The notes: generated by a model from the letters alone, not told the origin. 25,871 bases of DNA from an uncultured Lachnospiraceae bacterium (GCA_934370915.1 CAKRNI010000010.1:1-25871); one strand, 5' to 3'. Counted from the stretch's first letter, positions 7,275 through 15,052 are shown. Made by a program: numbers and translations.

Positions 7275-8819
7275 ATGAAACGAATTTTAAGTATTTTTCT
7301 CTGTCTGACGCTGATCCTCGGCTTTTGTCCGGGACAGACAGCATATGCGGCGGCTGAATGGCCGTCGGAGATCTCGATCTCAGCGGACGGCGGGATCCTG
7401 ATGGACATCAATTCGGGAGCGGTTTTGTTTGAGAAGAACAGCCATGAACCGTATTATCCGGCAAGTATCACAAAGATCCTGACGGCACTGATCGTGATCG
7501 AAAACTGTGGGCTTGATGAGACTGTGACATTCTCCAACACAGCGGTGAACTCTCTTGAGCCGAACTCCTCCATTCTGGGGGCCCGCGCCGGAGATACGTT
7601 AAGTGTCCGGGACTGTCTTTATGCCCTGCTTTTACAGTCCGCGAATGAGGTTGCAAACGCTCTGGCCGAGCACTGCGCAGGCAGCATTGATGCTTTTGCG
7701 GAGAAGATGAACGAGAAGGCAGCGGAGCTTGGATGTACGGACTCCCATTTTGCAAACCCGAGCGGTCTGAATGATCCGAACCACTATGTGTCCGCTTATG
7801 ACATGGCACTGATCGCAAAGGCGGCGTTTAATAATCCGACATTTGTAGAGGTTGATTCCACGACGTACTATGACGTTCCTGCCGGGAAATTAAAGCAGTA
7901 CCCGGATGGCTGGCGCTACTACGCCCACCACAGAATGCTGCGGCGGAATGATTCTCTTTATTACGACGGTGCCATCGGCGGAAAGACCGGTTACACCCTG
8001 CTTGCGGGAAATACATTGGTGACATGCGCGGAGCGTGATGGAATGAAGCTCATAGCCGTCGTTCTCAATGGTCACCAGACACATTATTCCGACACAAAAG
8101 CACTGTTTGACTATGGATTCAAAAATTTCAAGTCCGTTCCGGTAGCGGATCAGGACAGCACTTACAGCAAGGTGGCTGATGACCTGACGATCTCCGGGAT
8201 CTTTTCCGGGAGTGCCACAAGACTCACGGTAAATAAAAACAGCGCGGTGACTTTACCTGCGGATGGGAACTTCTCCGATGTGACTTCCACACTGGACTAC
8301 GACCTCACTGACGATGCACCGGATGGGGCGATCGCACGGATCGATTACCGATATGGGGATAAGCTTGTGGGGCAGGCTTATCTGGAGGCGACTGTGACAC
8401 AGGGATATGTGCCCGGAGCAGTGAAACAGAGCACGGATACCGCAGAGACTGAGACTGTGGCTGAAACCGTTCCTTCTAAGGCGTCTGACAAGGCGACTGA
8501 ACCTTCCCCTAAAAAAACGGACAGCAATAAGACATCCTGGATCTCCTCTCCTGCTTTCGGCATTGCTAAGAAAATCCTGATCGCTGCCGCTGTCATCGGA
8601 GCCATTGGCGGCGCCGTCTTCGGAATTATGATCTATCAGGAAAACAAGGCCCAGAACGAGCGTTTTCTCCGTCATCAGCGGCGCGAAAAACGCTTAAAGG
8701 AATGGGGATATTCTTCCACAGAATTTGATATGATCATGGAAGAGCACTTAAGATCCAAGTCCGGGATTAAGCGGCCGGGATTCCGGGAGCGGCTCAGAGA
8801 TTGTTTTCGGAGACGATAA
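7275..8819 (+). CDS. Serine-type D-Ala-D-Ala carboxypeptidase (DacA/PBP5-like) with C-terminal membrane anchor
   Basis: Trims the terminal D-Ala from peptidoglycan stem peptides outside the cell. The start at ATG 7275 follows AAGGAG (7265-7270); the protein is 514 residues. A signal peptide spans about 1-26 (cleavage near AYAAA). The three penicillin-binding motifs are in order: SITK at 64-67 with the catalytic Ser64, SAN at 122-124 and KTG at 237-239. After the catalytic domain there is a beta-rich region (about 285-385), a Thr/Ser/Lys-rich linker, a transmembrane segment at about 432-452 and a basic cytoplasmic tail of about 60 residues. The usual PBP5 amphipathic anchor is thus replaced by a true transmembrane helix with a long tail. 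It is monocistronic, with its own promoter and leader. Confidence 0.9.
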   Translation: MKRILSIFLCLTLILGFCPGQTAYAAAEWPSEISISADGGILMDINSGAVLFEKNSHEPYYPASITKILTALIVIENCGLDETVTFSNTAVNSLEPNSSILGARAGDTLSVRDCLYALLLQSANEVANALAEHCAGSIDAFAEKMNEKAAELGCTDSHFANPSGLNDPNHYVSAYDMALIAKAAFNNPTFVEVDSTTYYDVPAGKLKQYPDGWRYYAHHRMLRRNDSLYYDGAIGGKTGYTLLAGNTLVTCAERDGMKLIAVVLNGHQTHYSDTKALFDYGFKNFKSVPVADQDSTYSKVADDLTISGIFSGSATRLTVNKNSAVTLPADGNFSDVTSTLDYDLTDDAPDGAIARIDYRYGDKLVGQAYLEATVTQGYVPGAVKQSTDTAETETVAETVPSKASDKATEPSPKKTDSNKTSWISSPAFGIAKKILIAAAVIGAIGGAVFGIMIYQENKAQNERFLRHQRREKRLKEWGYSSTEFDMIMEEHLRSKSGIKRPGFRERLRDCFRRR

Positions 8820-8838
8820 ATTTTATTTTATGTAAACC

Positions 8839-8885
8839 AAAAGAGCAGATGTATGCTTTTCGAAGCAATACCTCTGCTCTTTTTC
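8839..8885. terminator. Bidirectional terminator between the carboxypeptidase and exonuclease genes
   Basis: An 11-bp stem AAAAGAGCAGA (8839-8849) with TCTGCTCTTTT (8873-8883) is extended by an inner GTATGCTT/AAGCAATAC stem with a TTCG loop. A-rich and T-rich flanks serve both converging genes. Confidence 0.88.
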
Positions 8886-8954
8886 TATCTTTTCACATCC
8901 GGTTTTTCAGGGGCAAAGCGTTCAATTACTGCCGTATCTCCCGGCATGCCGCCT

Positions 8955-9929
8955 TTACTCCACTCCATGGAGCTTCTTCTGCCTGCTCTTTTCCGCACGG
9001 CGGATCCGGGCCTCCTCTTTTTTCAGGAAAACAGCTTCTGCACCTTCCTCATCCACCGGTTTTACCGTCTTTACGGCAAAGACTCTGCCGTCCTCCGACT
9101 TTTTCATCCGGATCTTTCCCTTCATCATGCCGTGTTCCGGACATGCTGCAAGACACAGATAATAGCGCTGTCCTGAGGAAAACCAGCGGATCTTCTTCCG
9201 CAGCATCCGGCGGCATTTCGTACAGACGATATCCGTCACCCGCTTTTCCTCCATCGCCTCCTCCTTCGTGTCAAACATCTGTGACACGAACTTCGTGTAC
9301 TCCGGGAACCGCAGCGTGAACTCCTCATCCTCGCTCTCCGGCGGCAGATAATAATCCACGGACACATAATCTTTCACGGAATCAAAATCCATCGCCCGCA
9401 GCACACGCCCCGTATATTCCGCGTCCCCCAGTGCCCGATGGAACGGCGCGTCCACATCAAGTGCAAAGGACTCCACCGCTTCATCAAGCGAAATTCTCGC
9501 CTTTCCGTCCTGATAGCACAGGCTGTACAGTTTCTGGACATCATAAAAAAGGAACGGTTTCGGGAACGGGATCGTCATCCCATGATAGACCATGTTCCTC
9601 TGCAGCTCCGTAAGGTCCATACTTCCCCAGGTGCAGAATATGCAGTCCTCTCCGCACCATTTAAGGAAATCCTCCATCACCGCAGCAAACGGCTCTCCAT
9701 CCCGCTCTAACTCTTCGATGGAAACATGGGTCACCTCAGAGATGATCCGGTGCATCTGGCGGTACACGCAGGGACGGATGATCCGGTGAAACTCCGATAC
9801 CTTCTCACGCTCTTCATTCAGTTTTACTGCTCCGATCTCAAAGATCTCAAAAGGAAGCCGCTCCACAGACGCTTCCTTACCGCCCGGGTTCTGGTTCCAT
9901 TCCAAATCAAATACAATAAAATTTTTCAT
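8955..9929 (-). CDS. DEDDh 3'-5' exonuclease with C-terminal cysteine-rich domain
   Basis: A 324-residue protein of the DnaQ-like exonuclease fold, close in style to the KapD/ERI-1 group. The catalytic set is visible: Asp and Glu in IVFDLEWNQN near the N terminus, a second Asp in TWGSMDLTEL, and the His and final Asp in FHRALGDAEYTGRVLRAMD. About 90 residues after the nuclease domain come four cysteines as CxxC (VCTKCRR) and CxxxC (CLAACPEHG), a likely zinc ribbon that could bind nucleic acid; a Lys/Arg-rich tail ends the protein. The start at 9929 is fixed by the DLE motif lying only about ten residues in. No ribosome site precedes it and a TATACT box lies 8 bases before the ATG. Substrate (RNA or DNA) is unknown. 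Confidence 0.85.
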   Translation of the reverse strand: MKNFIVFDLEWNQNPGGKEASVERLPFEIFEIGAVKLNEEREKVSEFHRIIRPCVYRQMHRIISEVTHVSIEELERDGEPFAAVMEDFLKWCGEDCIFCTWGSMDLTELQRNMVYHGMTIPFPKPFLFYDVQKLYSLCYQDGKARISLDEAVESFALDVDAPFHRALGDAEYTGRVLRAMDFDSVKDYVSVDYYLPPESEDEEFTLRFPEYTKFVSQMFDTKEEAMEEKRVTDIVCTKCRRMLRKKIRWFSSGQRYYLCLAACPEHGMMKGKIRMKKSEDGRVFAVKTVKPVDEEGAEAVFLKKEEARIRRAEKSRQKKLHGVE

Positions 9930-9937
9930 AATACAAG

Positions 9938-9943
9938 AGTATA
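9938..9943 (-). promoter_or_regulatory. Possible -10 box of the exonuclease gene, implying a near-leaderless mRNA
   Basis: TATACT on the minus strand (9938-9943) lies 8 bases before ATG 9929; a -10 there would start the RNA about 2 nt before the ATG. The -35 region is poor (TGACGG with a 17-base spacer). No Shine-Dalgarno sequence is present upstream of the ATG. Confidence 0.45.
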
Positions 9944-10016
9944 GCACAGTTTTTTCTGCCCGTCACTGAGAAAATTGTTGCTGTACACGGACGGGAATCA
10001 GGCGGTTACTTTTTTC

Positions 10017-10045
10017 TTGCACTCTGTTTCAAATAATTCTATAAT
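10017..10045 (+). promoter_or_regulatory. Sigma-A promoter for the VOC gene
   Basis: TTGCAC (10017-10022), a 17-base spacer and a perfect TATAAT (10040-10045). Predicted start is near 10052, giving a leader of about 131 nt. The rest of the 253-base gap back to the exonuclease start holds only that gene's upstream region. Confidence 0.85.
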
Positions 10046-10079
10046 AAGCATAGCTTGAGATAGAAAAACTACAGCAACA

Positions 10080-10171
10080 GCGTTTCCGCCTCTGCAGGAT
10101 CACTCAGATAAGACCATCTGCTTCTGATCTGGTGCTTTTATCTGGAGATTTGCTGCGCTGAAACGCGGAAA
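10080..10171 (+). ncRNA. Structured 5' leader of the VOC gene (candidate cis-regulatory RNA)
   Basis: Nested stems are visible: GCGTTTC (10080-10086) with GAAACGC (10160-10166), enclosing CAGATAA (10105-10111) with TTATCTG (10138-10144) and ACCA (10113-10116) with TGGT (10130-10133). A competing pairing joins TTTCCGC (10083-10089) to GCGGAAA (10165-10171), which would cover part of the ribosome site AAAGGA. Two exclusive folds, one touching the ribosome site, suggest a switch. I cannot match it to a known riboswitch class. Confidence 0.45.
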
Positions 10172-10182
10172 GGATTCTTATC

Positions 10183-10587
10183 ATGAAACACATCACAGGA
10201 CTTGCGCATATCGCGCTTTTCACAAAGGATCTTGAAGCATCCGTAAAATTCTACGAATGTCTTGGCGGAAAAGTAACCGGACAGGCTGATGTCCAGAAGC
10301 CGCTCGGAACAAACCACATTAAGATCGTCAGCATGCCGGGCTTCGACCTCGAGATCATCGAGCCACATGACGGTACTGATGTGACCGCCCAGGGCGGTCT
10401 CTTCCCGCACATCGCCATAGAAGTCAATGACATCGACGCTGCCATCACAGACTTAAAAGCAGCCGGGATCACAAGCTTCCGGGGCGGTGTCGACAAGGCA
10501 GCTGACCTCCCGATCTTCGGCGGCATCCGAAACGCGTTTTTTATCGGACCGAACGGCGAACAGCTGGAGCTTTTACAGCATATGTAA
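10183..10587 (+). CDS. VOC-superfamily (glyoxalase/dioxygenase-like) protein
   Basis: A 134-residue single-domain protein with two beta-alpha-beta-beta-beta modules. It starts at ATG 10183 after AAAGGA (10169-10174). Likely metal ligands follow the glyoxalase pattern: His in GLAHIALFTKDLEAS, Glu in FDLEIIEPHD, His in LFPHIAIEVND and Glu in GEQLELLQ. The final segment FFIGPNGEQLELLQ is the usual end of glyoxalase I-like proteins, but similar domains serve as isomerases, dioxygenases or binding proteins, so the substrate cannot be named. It is monocistronic, between its own promoter and a terminator. Confidence 0.85.
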   Translation: MKHITGLAHIALFTKDLEASVKFYECLGGKVTGQADVQKPLGTNHIKIVSMPGFDLEIIEPHDGTDVTAQGGLFPHIAIEVNDIDAAITDLKAAGITSFRGGVDKAADLPIFGGIRNAFFIGPNGEQLELLQHM

Positions 10588-10638
10588 AATTCGGCTGACC
10601 GCAGATAATGCGGACCACTGTAATTTAAGTACATAATT

Positions 10639-10710
10639 AAAGTCCCCTGATAAAGAACTGCTGCAGCTGGTCAACCGACCGCTGGCACATTCCCTATCCG
10701 GGGACTTTTT
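10639..10710. terminator. Terminator shared by the VOC and hcp genes
   Basis: AAAGTCCCC (10639-10647) pairs with GGGGACTTT (10700-10708), followed by T's to 10710. An inner stem CAGC-GGTC/GACC-GCTG with an AACC loop lies within. It is strong for the + strand gene and weaker for the - strand gene, which stops at 10714. Confidence 0.85.
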
Positions 10711-10713
10711 ATC

Positions 10714-12351
10714 TTATCCCAATAACGCCTTCAGATCCTCCTCCGGCGTCGTCACCGGTCCGATTCCATAGTTCTCCACAAGGAAATTCAGGATATTCGG
10801 GGAGAGGAACGCCGGTAAGGACGGGCCGAGGCGGATATTCCTGATCCCAAGATGCAGGAGTGTCAGGAGAATACACACCGCCTTCTGCTCATACCAGGAA
10901 AGCACAAAGGACAACGGAAGCTCGTTCACCCCGCACCCAAACGCCTCAGCCAATGCCACCGCCACCTTGATGGCACCGTAGGCATCATTGCACTGGCCCA
11001 TGTCCATGATCCGCGGGAGACCACCGATATTTCCAAGATCCAGATCGTTAAAGCGGAACTTGCCGCACGCCAGTGTCAGAACAATGCTGTCCGCCGGCGT
11101 CTGCTTTACAAACTCCGTGTAGTAATTTCTTCCCGGCTTCGCGCCATCGCAGCCTGCAACGAGGAAGAAATGGCGGATTGCGCCGGATTTCACCGCGTCG
11201 ATGACCTGATCAGCCACGGAAAGGATCGTCCCATGTCCGAATCCCGTCATGACCTGAGTTCCGCCGTTGATTCCCGTAAACTGGCGGTCTTCCTGATATC
11301 CGCCGAGCTCCAGCGCCTTCTCGATCACCGGGGTAAAGTCTTTCTCATCATCGATATGAACCATTCCCGGATATGCTACGACCTCCGTCGTGAACACGCG
11401 GTCCGCGTAGGATTTCTTCGGCGGCATCAGGCAGTTTGTGGTAAAGAGGATCGGAGCCGGGATATCCGCAAATTCCTTCTGCTGATTCTGCCATGCAGTT
11501 CCGAAATTGCCCTTTAACTGCGGATACTTTCTGAGTTCCGGGTAAGCGTGGGCCGGCAGCATCTCGCCGTGGGTATAGATGTTAACGCCTTTTCCCTCTG
11601 TCTGCTTTAAGAGAAGCTCCAGGTCCTTGAGGTCATGTCCCGTCACAACGATAAACGGTCCTCGTTCTACCATAAGCGGTACGCTGACCGGGATCGGAGT
11701 CCCGTAAGTTCCCGTGTTTGCTGCGTCCAGCATCGCCATGCAGGTGAGGTTCACCTCGCCGACCTTCAGGACCGTCGGGAGAAGGCTTTCGACGGTGCCG
11801 TCCTTTGCGATCTCGCGGAGTCCCGTTAAGAAGAACTGGTTTACCGTCTCATCAGATGCCCCCAGCATCAGCGCATGGTACGCGTACGCCGCCATGCCCT
11901 TTAATCCGAACAGGATCAGGGATTTCAGGGAGCGGATATCCGGGTCCATGTCCCACAGCAGACCGAGATTATAATCATCCGTATCTTGCACACTTGCTGC
12001 CGCACCTGACTCTCCCGCTGCCTTTTCGCGCGGTCCTGCACTTTTCTTCACCGGCGCTGCGAGCAGCCGCTCCTTCTCCCTGTGCGTCTTCTCAATCTGC
12101 GCCCGGATCGCGTCATCATCAAAGCTTACATTCGTAAGTGTCGTAAAAAGCCCCTCGATCACCGTGCGGTACACTCGATCTCCCGGACATTCCACGCCTT
12201 CTGCCGCTCTCGCAAGCCCGATCATCGCACCTACAAGCTGGTCCTGCAGCCTTGCTGTCTCCGCCGTCTTTCCGCAGACACCCGTGCTCCCGGTACATCC
12301 CGCGCAGCCTGCAGTCTGCTCACACTGATAACAGAACATTTTCTGATCCAT
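10714..12351 (-). CDS. hcp: Hybrid cluster protein (hydroxylamine / nitric oxide reductase)
   Basis: An iron-sulfur enzyme that reduces hydroxylamine or nitric oxide and protects against nitrosative stress. The start at 12351 follows GGAGG (12360-12364, minus strand); an in-frame ATG 20 codons earlier lacks a ribosome site. The protein is 545 residues. The N-terminal [4Fe-4S] cysteines are C7, C10, C19 and C26 (FCYQCEQTAGCAGC), with spacing 2-8-6, one longer than the 2-8-5 I expect, and an additional Cys16. Hybrid-cluster ligand regions follow: GHDLKDLELLLKQTEGKG, the Glu in YTHGEMLPAHAY, FTTNCLMPP, VAGCDGAKPGRNYY, LTLACGKFRFND, and Glu plus Lys in LSWYEQKAVC. Residues about 100-130 (KKSAGPREKAAGESGAAA) are a variable linker. 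It is a single gene. Confidence 0.96.
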   Translation of the reverse strand: MDQKMFCYQCEQTAGCAGCTGSTGVCGKTAETARLQDQLVGAMIGLARAAEGVECPGDRVYRTVIEGLFTTLTNVSFDDDAIRAQIEKTHREKERLLAAPVKKSAGPREKAAGESGAAASVQDTDDYNLGLLWDMDPDIRSLKSLILFGLKGMAAYAYHALMLGASDETVNQFFLTGLREIAKDGTVESLLPTVLKVGEVNLTCMAMLDAANTGTYGTPIPVSVPLMVERGPFIVVTGHDLKDLELLLKQTEGKGVNIYTHGEMLPAHAYPELRKYPQLKGNFGTAWQNQQKEFADIPAPILFTTNCLMPPKKSYADRVFTTEVVAYPGMVHIDDEKDFTPVIEKALELGGYQEDRQFTGINGGTQVMTGFGHGTILSVADQVIDAVKSGAIRHFFLVAGCDGAKPGRNYYTEFVKQTPADSIVLTLACGKFRFNDLDLGNIGGLPRIMDMGQCNDAYGAIKVAVALAEAFGCGVNELPLSFVLSWYEQKAVCILLTLLHLGIRNIRLGPSLPAFLSPNILNFLVENYGIGPVTTPEEDLKALLG

Positions 12352-12535
12352 TTCATATACCTCCATATATTTTCCCGACTCTTCCCGCGTGACTTCAGGC
12401 AGCCCATACAAGCATCCAACACTGTCTTCGCAGTTTTGCCGATCTCGAATTATCTGACACGCCTGCCGTCCCTGCGGCAGCTATAACCGATAAGTCATCA
12501 TGTTTCCCTGTCCGGCACCGCCGAACCATGTACGC

Positions 12536-12541
12536 ATTATA
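12536..12541 (-). promoter_or_regulatory. -10 box of the hcp promoter
   Basis: Perfect TATAAT on the minus strand with no recognisable -35 (ATACGA-like at the right distance). Predicted RNA start is near 12529, giving a leader of about 178 nt that contains one 6-bp hairpin (12463-12468 with 12475-12480). A promoter with a good -10 and no -35 usually depends on an activator. Confidence 0.7.
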
Positions 12542-12561
12542 TCCGCGAAATCAGCTTTCGT

Positions 12562-12579
12562 ATGTTGTAATTACAACAT
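12562..12579. promoter_or_regulatory. Perfect 18-bp palindrome, predicted activator site for hcp
   Basis: ATGTTGTAATTACAACAT is an exact 18-bp palindrome. Taking the -10 box as -12 to -7, its centre falls at -41.5 relative to the hcp start, the classic position for class II activation by CRP/FNR-family dimers. In anaerobes hcp is commonly controlled by HcpR-type members of that family. The regulator itself is not in the window. The remainder of the 425-base gap between hcp and ktrB holds a small hairpin (12668-12673 with 12681-12686) and the ktrB promoter. Confidence 0.7.
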
Positions 12580-12739
12580 TTTTAAACAGACCATCTGGAA
12601 ATGATTTCCACTCCTCCACCTCTCACACCTTTCGCAGACCGTAACAGCGCCTGCCGCTCTTTATGAGTTCCTGTGCGAAGCAGGAATTTTCAGAACTTTA
12701 AAATCATAAATTTCGCTTTTCTTTACATATATAAACGCT

Positions 12740-12745
12740 TATAAT
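12740..12745 (+). promoter_or_regulatory. -10 box for the ktrBA operon
   Basis: Perfect TATAAT with only a T-rich, non-consensus -35 (TTTTCT at 17 bases). It overlaps an in-frame ATG at 12744, so that ATG would not be transcribed in full; this supports the start at 12777. Confidence 0.6.
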
Positions 12746-12776
12746 GGAACAAATGCTTTGTGAAAGGATTCAGGTT

Positions 12777-14114
12777 ATGTTTCGTATTCTTTCCGCTTTC
12801 AGGCGGTTAAATTCATTTCAGATCATTGTTTTAGGCTTTGCCTTCGTGATCTTGCTCGGCACCGGACTCCTGATGCTGCCGGTATCATCCGCCCAGAATG
12901 TCTGGACACCTTTTATTAACGCTCTTTTTACCGCCGTTACCTCCGTCTGCGTGACCGGACTTGTTGTCTATGATACAGGAACCTACTGGTCTGCATTCGG
13001 ACATGCCGTGATCCTTCTTCTGATCCAGATCGGCGGTCTCGGCGTGGTGACGATCTCCGCATCCTTCACAATCATCTCAGGGAAAAAGATTGGACTCTCC
13101 CAGCGCAGTATCATGGCAGAATCCGTTTCCGCCCCACAGATCCGTGGGATTGTGCGTCTCACCGGTTTTATTGTGAAGGTTGCCCTTACGGTCGAACTGA
13201 TCGGCGCACTCCTCCTCATCCCGGTATTCAGCCGGGATTTCGGGCCTTTGCGCGGGATCTGGATGGCCGTGTTCCACTCGGTCTCCGCATTCTGCAATGC
13301 CGGGATCGACCTCATGGGATGCCGCGGCCTTTACTCCTCAATGACCGCCTACGCCTATGATCCGCTGCTCAATTTCACACTTATGCTGCTGATCATTATC
13401 GGCGGGATCGGCTTTCTGACCTGGGACGACATCCACTCCAACGGATATCATTTTTCCAGATACCGGATGCAGAGCAAGGTCATCCTCACATACTCCCTGG
13501 CGCTCATCCTCGTCCCTGCCATCCTCTTCTTCTTCCTGGAATTTCAGGATGTCCCGGCAGGAAAGAGAATCCTTGTCTCCCTGTTCCAGTCCGTGACCGC
13601 GAGGACCGCCGGCTTTAATACTGCGGATCTCTCCTCCATGAGAGAATCCGGACAGTTTCTCATGATCCTCCTGATGATGATCGGCGGAAGCCCGGGATCC
13701 ACCGCCGGAGGAATTAAGACAACGACCATCGCGGTTCTTCTCACCTGCGCGGCTGCCGTATTTACGCGCAAAGACAGCCCGGAAATGTTCAAACGCAGGA
13801 TCGCCGCTGATATCGTCGCCACAGCGATCGCGATCTTTTTTATGTACACGATCCTTGGAACTGTGAGTGCCCTGACGATCAGTATCATCGAAGGACTTCC
13901 GCTTATGGCCTGCCTGTTTGAGTCCTTTTCCGCAATAGCGACCGTCGGGCTGAGCTTCGGTATCACCCCTACTCTGTCACTTCCTTCCAAACTGATCCTG
14001 ATCTGCCTCATGTACATCGGCCGTGTCGGCGGACTCACGATCATTTATGCAACAATGTCCGGCTACAAGATCCAGTGCGGACGACTTCCGCAGGAAAAGA
14101 TTTCCGTTGGATGA
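12777..14114 (+). CDS. ktrB: Potassium uptake channel subunit KtrB/TrkH
   Basis: The membrane pore of a Ktr-type K+ uptake system. I choose ATG 12777 with ribosome site AAAGGA, because the in-frame ATG at 12744 overlaps the promoter; the protein is 445 residues. The four pore-loop repeats are visible in order, each with its filter glycine: ALFTAVTSVCVTGL, FHSVSAFCNAGIDL, FQSVTARTAGFNT and FESFSAIATVGLSFG. The third transmembrane gate region shows GGSPGSTAGGIKTTT, also characteristic. About eight membrane helices surround these loops. The ktrA partner follows 62 bases downstream, with a small hairpin ATGGGG-TTT-CCCCAT (14141-14155) between them. Confidence 0.96.
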   Translation: MFRILSAFRRLNSFQIIVLGFAFVILLGTGLLMLPVSSAQNVWTPFINALFTAVTSVCVTGLVVYDTGTYWSAFGHAVILLLIQIGGLGVVTISASFTIISGKKIGLSQRSIMAESVSAPQIRGIVRLTGFIVKVALTVELIGALLLIPVFSRDFGPLRGIWMAVFHSVSAFCNAGIDLMGCRGLYSSMTAYAYDPLLNFTLMLLIIIGGIGFLTWDDIHSNGYHFSRYRMQSKVILTYSLALILVPAILFFFLEFQDVPAGKRILVSLFQSVTARTAGFNTADLSSMRESGQFLMILLMMIGGSPGSTAGGIKTTTIAVLLTCAAAVFTRKDSPEMFKRRIAADIVATAIAIFFMYTILGTVSALTISIIEGLPLMACLFESFSAIATVGLSFGITPTLSLPSKLILICLMYIGRVGGLTIIYATMSGYKIQCGRLPQEKISVG

Positions 14115-14140
14115 TCATGAGCCCGTCTGGAATTAAATGA

Positions 14141-14155
14141 ATGGGGTTTCCCCAT
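14141..14155 (+). other. Short hairpin between ktrB and ktrA
   Basis: ATGGGG (14141-14146) and CCCCAT (14150-14155) flank a TTT loop, directly before the ktrA ribosome site AAGGAG (14165-14170). No T-run follows. It could tune translation or RNA stability of ktrA relative to ktrB. Confidence 0.5.
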
Positions 14156-14176
14156 GTTATCATGAAGGAGAATATT

Positions 14177-14824
14177 ATGAAATCAATTCTTTTGATCGGC
14201 CTCGGCCGTTTTGGAAAACATGTTGCCATGCATCTTCACAACCTCGGACATCAGGTCATGGCCGTTGACAGTACGGAGGAACGCGTCAACGCAGTCCTTC
14301 CCTATGTGACGGAAGCACAGATCGGTGACAGTACAAATGAGTCCTTTCTTTCCTCTCTGGGAATCCGCAATTTTGATGCCTGCATCGTAGCGATCGGCGA
14401 TAATTTCCAGAGTTCCCTTGAAACGACCTCTCTCTTAAAGGAGCTCGGCGCAAAGCTCGTTGTCTCCCGTGCTTCCAGTGATGTTCACCAGAAATTTCTT
14501 TTAAGAAACGGTGCCGATCAGGTCGTCTACCCGGAACAGCAGCTTGCGAAATGGACAGCGATCCGCTTCAGCTCCGACCACATTCTTGATTTCGTCAATC
14601 TGGAAGGCGACTACGATATCTATGAGGTTGATCTTCCGGAGCGCTGGGTTGGCATGAGCGTAGGTGAGATCGATATCCGGAAAAAATACGGCATCAACAT
14701 CATTGCCGTCCGGCGAAACGGCACTCTGGATTTCTCCGTCAAGCCGGAAACCGTCTTCGAAGACGGCAATACGATCCTGGTTCTCGGACAGTATCGCGAT
14801 CTGCAGAAATGCTTTAAAATTTAA
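14177..14824 (+). CDS. ktrA: Potassium uptake regulatory subunit KtrA (RCK domain)
   Basis: The cytosolic ring-forming subunit that gates KtrB in response to nucleotides. The start at ATG 14177 follows AAGGAG (14165-14170); the protein is 215 residues. Residues 1-130 form an RCK N-domain with the Rossmann signature LIGLGRFGKHVAMHL and an acidic residue at the end of the second strand (MAVD). Residues about 135-215 form the smaller RCK C-domain, with the family-like stretch VGEIDIRKKYGINIIAVRR. Its stop codon forms part of the first stem of the structured RNA region downstream. Confidence 0.95.
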   Translation: MKSILLIGLGRFGKHVAMHLHNLGHQVMAVDSTEERVNAVLPYVTEAQIGDSTNESFLSSLGIRNFDACIVAIGDNFQSSLETTSLLKELGAKLVVSRASSDVHQKFLLRNGADQVVYPEQQLAKWTAIRFSSDHILDFVNLEGDYDIYEVDLPERWVGMSVGEIDIRKKYGINIIAVRRNGTLDFSVKPETVFEDGNTILVLGQYRDLQKCFKI

Positions 14825-15037
14825 CCGAATCAAGTAAGTCCCCTGCTTCAATTGCGAAAAGCAATAAGCAGTGGGTGGGGGCTTGCTTGTATCAGGAGGA
14901 GTGCAAGCTCCTTCTGATAAACTGCGGAGCAGTTATTCGGTTATGAGCAAGTAGCGAAGCGGATTGCGAATATCCGCTTGACTATCCTGTTTGTCCCAAT
15001 GCGCACCTGCGAAACCTGCCGCCGGCAGCTTCTTTCG
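14822..15037 (+). ncRNA. Densely folded region after ktrA: four-way junction plus two hairpins
   Basis: P1: TAACCGAAT (14822-14830) pairs with 14935-14943, 9 bp perfect. P2: 14831-14843 with 14877-14889, 13 bp including two G-U pairs, continued by TGCTT/AAGCA (14844-14848, 14866-14870) and ATTGC/GCAAT around a GAAAA loop. P3: 14891-14901 with 14908-14918, 11 bp with one G-U. P4: AACTGC/GCAGTT (14920-14925, 14929-14934). Only two bases are unpaired at the junction. Two more hairpins follow: AAGCGGAT/ATCCGCTT (14957-14979) and a two-part stem at 15010-15037. No open frame of note and no promoter is visible here, so it is probably the 3' region of the ktr transcript, or a DNA-level palindromic element. 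I recognise no named RNA family. Confidence 0.6.
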
Positions 15038-15052
15038 TATGCATAGCAGCAC

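Noticed and set aside
12562..12579. hcp palindrome as a BlaI/MecI, Rex or PerR operator
   Set aside because: BlaI/MecI sites have TACA-N2-TGTA, the reverse order; Rex sites have TTGTTAA-type halves separated by 4-6 bases; PerR boxes are TTATAAT-N-ATTATAA. None fits, and the -41.5 position suggests activation rather than repression.
12744..12776. ATG 12744 as the ktrB start
   Set aside because: It lies inside the -10 box TATAAT, so it would not be in the mRNA; ATG 12777 has a ribosome site.
14831..14889. P2 stem as a Rho-independent terminator of ktrA
   Set aside because: No T-run follows 14889; the proper terminator with T's is at 15053-15111.
14822..14943. Cloverleaf shape as a tRNA or tmRNA gene
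   Set aside because: No T-loop GTTCGANTC box, no D-arm or anticodon-like arm lengths, and P2 is far too long; the shape is similar but the signatures are absent.
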